Source of the DNA: Stutzerimonas frequens
GTDB lineage: Bacteria > Pseudomonadota > Gammaproteobacteria > Pseudomonadales > Pseudomonadaceae
Assembly (NCBI RefSeq): GCF_024448335.1
Contig: NZ_JAMOHM010000012.1
Location: 1 to 64,000, forward strand
Direction of reading: 5' to 3'
Length of the DNA stretch: 64,000 nt
The position numbers and the translations under genes are program-made. A model generated the notes under the pieces. The model was not told where the DNA came from. It ran no database searches and saw only the letters and a list, made by a program, of their open reading frames with translations. Shown here piece by piece: positions 62,157 through 64,000 of this stretch. The stretch's first letter is position 1. Each line of letters opens with the position of its first letter.

Positions 62157-62256
62157 GTAGGGTGGAAAACGCGCAGCTTTTCCACCGAAACCCTGCGAAC
62201 CAACTCGGTGGGACGGATCAGCCTCGTGGACAAGGCTGTGCCGTTGTCCACCCTAC
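62157..62256. repeat. GTAGGGTGG-family palindromic element, copy 2 of a local pair
   Basis: Same architecture and length as copy 1: GTAGGGTGG border, left hairpin TGGAAAA/TTTTCCA (62163-62184), right hairpin ending TTGTCCA, then CCACCCTAC (62248-62256). Its right border supplies the TAG stop codon of the Nei-type gene on the minus strand. Confidence 0.75.
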
Positions 62257-63032
62257 CCCTCACCCACGCTCGGCTCATCAAGCGCCACCTGCGCTGAATC
62301 GCCGTAGCGCTTCTGGCAGCGCTCGCAGAAGAACGCCCGGCGCCGGCTGCGCCCCAGTTCTTTCGCCTTCACCAGCGCAATCCGGCAGCGCACGCAGGTG
62401 TGCTTGCCGTGCGCCAGCCAGTTGGCCTTGAGCACGCCGGTCCGCTTCCACTCGAGAAACTGGAAGCTGTAGGTGCGCGCCTCGCGCACAAACTCGCGAA
62501 GCTTGGCCGACGGCAGTTCGCCGATCAGCGACAGCGGGTGCACGCGGATGCGATAGAGCACCTCGTTCTTGATGATGTTGCCGGAGCCGGCGAACAGCGT
62601 CTGGTCCAGCAGCGCATCGCAGGCCAGTAGCCGCGGGCGTTCGCGCAGCCGTTTGAGCGTGCCGCGCGGACTCCAGGCCGCACTCATCACATCCGTGCTC
62701 CAGTCGTAGGCCGCATCCAGCGACCCCTCGATGAGCTGCACCGAACAGGCATAGAAATTCAGCTCGCCGTCGGCGAAGCCGAGGCTCAGACGCGGCGTGG
62801 AGTCCTTGCGCTCGTTGATGCGGTAGCTGCCGAACAGCAGCAGGTGAATGCGCACGGAGACATCCTCCAGCTCGATCAGCAGATGCTTGCCCCAGCTGCG
62901 GAATTCACGCACCACCTGGCCGGTCAGCCGTGCCTTGTCGACCTTGGCACTGCCTTCGGCGCGCTCGATGCGTTGACCGGCGAATGCCGCGACTTCCTCG
63001 CGGAGAATGACGATGGATGGACCTTCGGGCAT
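62253..63032 (-). CDS. DNA glycosylase/AP lyase, Fpg/Nei family (endonuclease VIII-like)
   Basis: A 259-residue base-excision-repair enzyme. MPEGPSIVILREEV places the catalytic Pro2 and Glu3 after Met removal, and this wording fits Nei better than MutM (PELPEVE). GSGNIIKNEVLYRIRVHP is the helix-two-turn-helix, and HTCVRC...FFCERCQKRY is the zinc finger. It removes oxidised pyrimidines. The start at 63032 is fixed by the catalytic N-terminus. Its stop codon is inside the adjoining repeat. Confidence 0.92.
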   Translation of the reverse strand: MPEGPSIVILREEVAAFAGQRIERAEGSAKVDKARLTGQVVREFRSWGKHLLIELEDVSVRIHLLLFGSYRINERKDSTPRLSLGFADGELNFYACSVQLIEGSLDAAYDWSTDVMSAAWSPRGTLKRLRERPRLLACDALLDQTLFAGSGNIIKNEVLYRIRVHPLSLIGELPSAKLREFVREARTYSFQFLEWKRTGVLKANWLAHGKHTCVRCRIALVKAKELGRSRRRAFFCERCQKRYGDSAQVALDEPSVGEG

Positions 63033-63096
63033 GGATGCACCAGCTGATCTGCCTTTGTCGATCAGACTCGCCCGTGCGGCGAAGGTGCGTAGCGCG

Positions 63097-63981
63097 CTAC
63101 CAGGCCAGCTGCAGCCTGCTCTCGAACTCGCGCGGTTCACCACTCAGCGGATCGCGGAAGCGCAAGCCGCGCGCCAGGAGCTTGAGCGGGCGGCTGTAAT
63201 CGTCCTGGTCGCGCTCCTCGCGCGGTAGCAGCTGCGGGTAGAAGGGATCGTTGCAGATACCGGCGCCGAGGGTCGCCATATGCAGACGCAGCTGGTGCTT
63301 GCGCCCGGTGACCGGCGTCAGGGCGTAGCGCCAGAGGCGGTCGCGGCGCTCGAGCACCTCGATCAGCGTTTCGCTGTTCGGCTCGCCGTCGCCTTCGCGC
63401 ATCAGAAAGAACGGCTCGCCCGGCACCATGCACAGCTGCCGGCGCAGGGGAAACTCGAGCCCGGGCAGCGCCGGGCAGATCGCCTCGTAGCGCTTGTGGA
63501 TCGCCCGCTCGCGAAACAGCGCCTGGTAGGCTCCGCGGCTCTGCGGGTTGACCGAAAACAGCACCAGCCCGGCGGTCAGCCGGTCGATGCGGTGGATCGG
63601 CACCAGATCAGGGTTGCCCAGCCGTTTGCACAGCCGGGCCAGCAGCGTCTCCTCGACATATTCACCAGCCGGCATCACCGAGAGGAAATGCGGCTTGTCG
63701 GCGACCAGCAGGTGTTCGTCGAGATGCAGGATGCGCTCCTGGAAGGGTACCGGCGTCTCGTTCGGCACCTCGCGAAAATAGTGGATGCGCAGGCCGACCC
63801 GGTAGGCATGCTGCGGGCCGATCGGTTGCTGCCGGGCATCCAGCACACGGCCACGCGCCATGCGGTCCAGCCAGGTTGCCCGGTCGATCGCGGGAAAGTG
63901 ATCGCACAGGCAGTCGAGCACCGTGCGCCAATCACCGGCTGGCAGATGCAAGGTGCTCGGGCGGGAGTTGGAAGCGGACAT
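63097..63981 (-). CDS. RluA-family pseudouridine synthase
   Basis: A 294-residue enzyme that isomerises uridine in rRNA or tRNA. HRIDRLTAGLVLFS holds the catalytic Asp, HLLVADKPHFLSVMPAG is motif I, and TPVTGRKHQLRLHMATLG is the C-terminal motif. The N-terminal about 75 residues resemble an S4-like domain. The exact RNA site is not assignable; the branch contains tRNA and 23S enzymes. It precedes the Nei gene on the same strand, 64 bases apart. Confidence 0.9.
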   Translation of the reverse strand: MSASNSRPSTLHLPAGDWRTVLDCLCDHFPAIDRATWLDRMARGRVLDARQQPIGPQHAYRVGLRIHYFREVPNETPVPFQERILHLDEHLLVADKPHFLSVMPAGEYVEETLLARLCKRLGNPDLVPIHRIDRLTAGLVLFSVNPQSRGAYQALFRERAIHKRYEAICPALPGLEFPLRRQLCMVPGEPFFLMREGDGEPNSETLIEVLERRDRLWRYALTPVTGRKHQLRLHMATLGAGICNDPFYPQLLPREERDQDDYSRPLKLLARGLRFRDPLSGEPREFESRLQLAW

Positions 63982-64000
63982 GGTGCGAGAACGGCCGGCG

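Noticed and set aside
1..64000. tRNA, rRNA, CRISPR, prophage or insertion sequence
   Set aside because: No cloverleaf-like or rRNA stretch, no regularly spaced direct repeats and no transposase, integrase or phage genes were seen; repeats present are short palindromes.

Overview
The window is a GC-rich, densely packed chromosomal segment with 55 recognisable protein genes plus two small candidate ORFs. I saw no rRNA, tRNA, CRISPR array, integrase, transposase or phage gene. Gene content and leaders (Dnr-type CRP/FNR regulator, PctA-like chemoreceptor, AtoE/GntP/3-hydroxybutyrate dehydrogenase cluster, Hfq/Crc-type A-rich motifs) point to Pseudomonas sensu lato, probably the stutzeri group (Stutzerimonas). 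The species call is inference.

Layout. 0-4 kb: a carboxymuconolactone-decarboxylase-like protein, two tandem coupled beta-lactamase-fold serine hydrolases and an acyltransferase, then a long intergenic repeat. 4.4-10.4 kb (minus strand): a cytoplasmic PaoABC-like molybdenum aldehyde oxidoreductase with its MocA and XdhC maturation factors and a DJ-1 protein. 10.5-14.5 kb: adenine/hypoxanthine permease, trmA and a CstB-like persulfide dioxygenase-rhodanese. 14.6-17.2 kb: a cytochrome b561 fused to an NAD(P)H-FAD-[2Fe-2S] reductase, divergent from an SHP-type and a diheme cytochrome c. 17.3-22.2 kb: LtaS-like enzyme, dgkA, moeA, moaB. 22.5-37.8 kb: mixed housekeeping and regulatory genes (Dnr-like regulator, DUF411, zinc peptidase, tesB, acetyltransferase, HDAC-family enzyme, flavoprotein, adhP, AraC, LysE, rhlE, K+/H+ antiporter, EAL protein, PfpI protein). 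37.9-52.9 kb: a PctA-like chemoreceptor and an aromatic amino-acid catabolic regulon: two NSS transporters, indolepyruvate/phenylpyruvate ferredoxin oxidoreductase, a Leu/Phe dehydrogenase, hpd, hmgA, fahA, maiA and a divergent Lrp. 53-59.4 kb: second chemoreceptor, DUF192 protein, AtoE, GntP permease and 3-hydroxybutyrate dehydrogenase. 59.5-64 kb: an AMP-phosphorylase-like enzyme overlapping a PRPP-synthetase homologue, then a Nei-type glycosylase and a pseudouridine synthase.

How the genes work together. The aromatic cluster takes Phe/Tyr to fumarate and acetoacetate, and the AtoE/GntP/Hbd genes handle acetoacetate, 3-hydroxybutyrate and short fatty acids, so the two blocks are metabolically adjacent. 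Their leaders share AANAANAA motifs (Hfq/Crc catabolite repression sites), hpd is preceded by two TyrR/PhhR-like boxes, and the GntP-Hbd pair has a near-consensus sigma-54 promoter.

Best candidates for something new: (1) the b561-reductase fusion with SHP and DHC, which looks like a complete NAD(P)H-to-periplasm electron wire ending at a ligand-binding heme; (2) the AMP phosphorylase/PRPP synthetase pair; (3) families of short palindromic intergenic elements sharing a GTAGGGTGG border and carrying stems that vary in a compensatory way.
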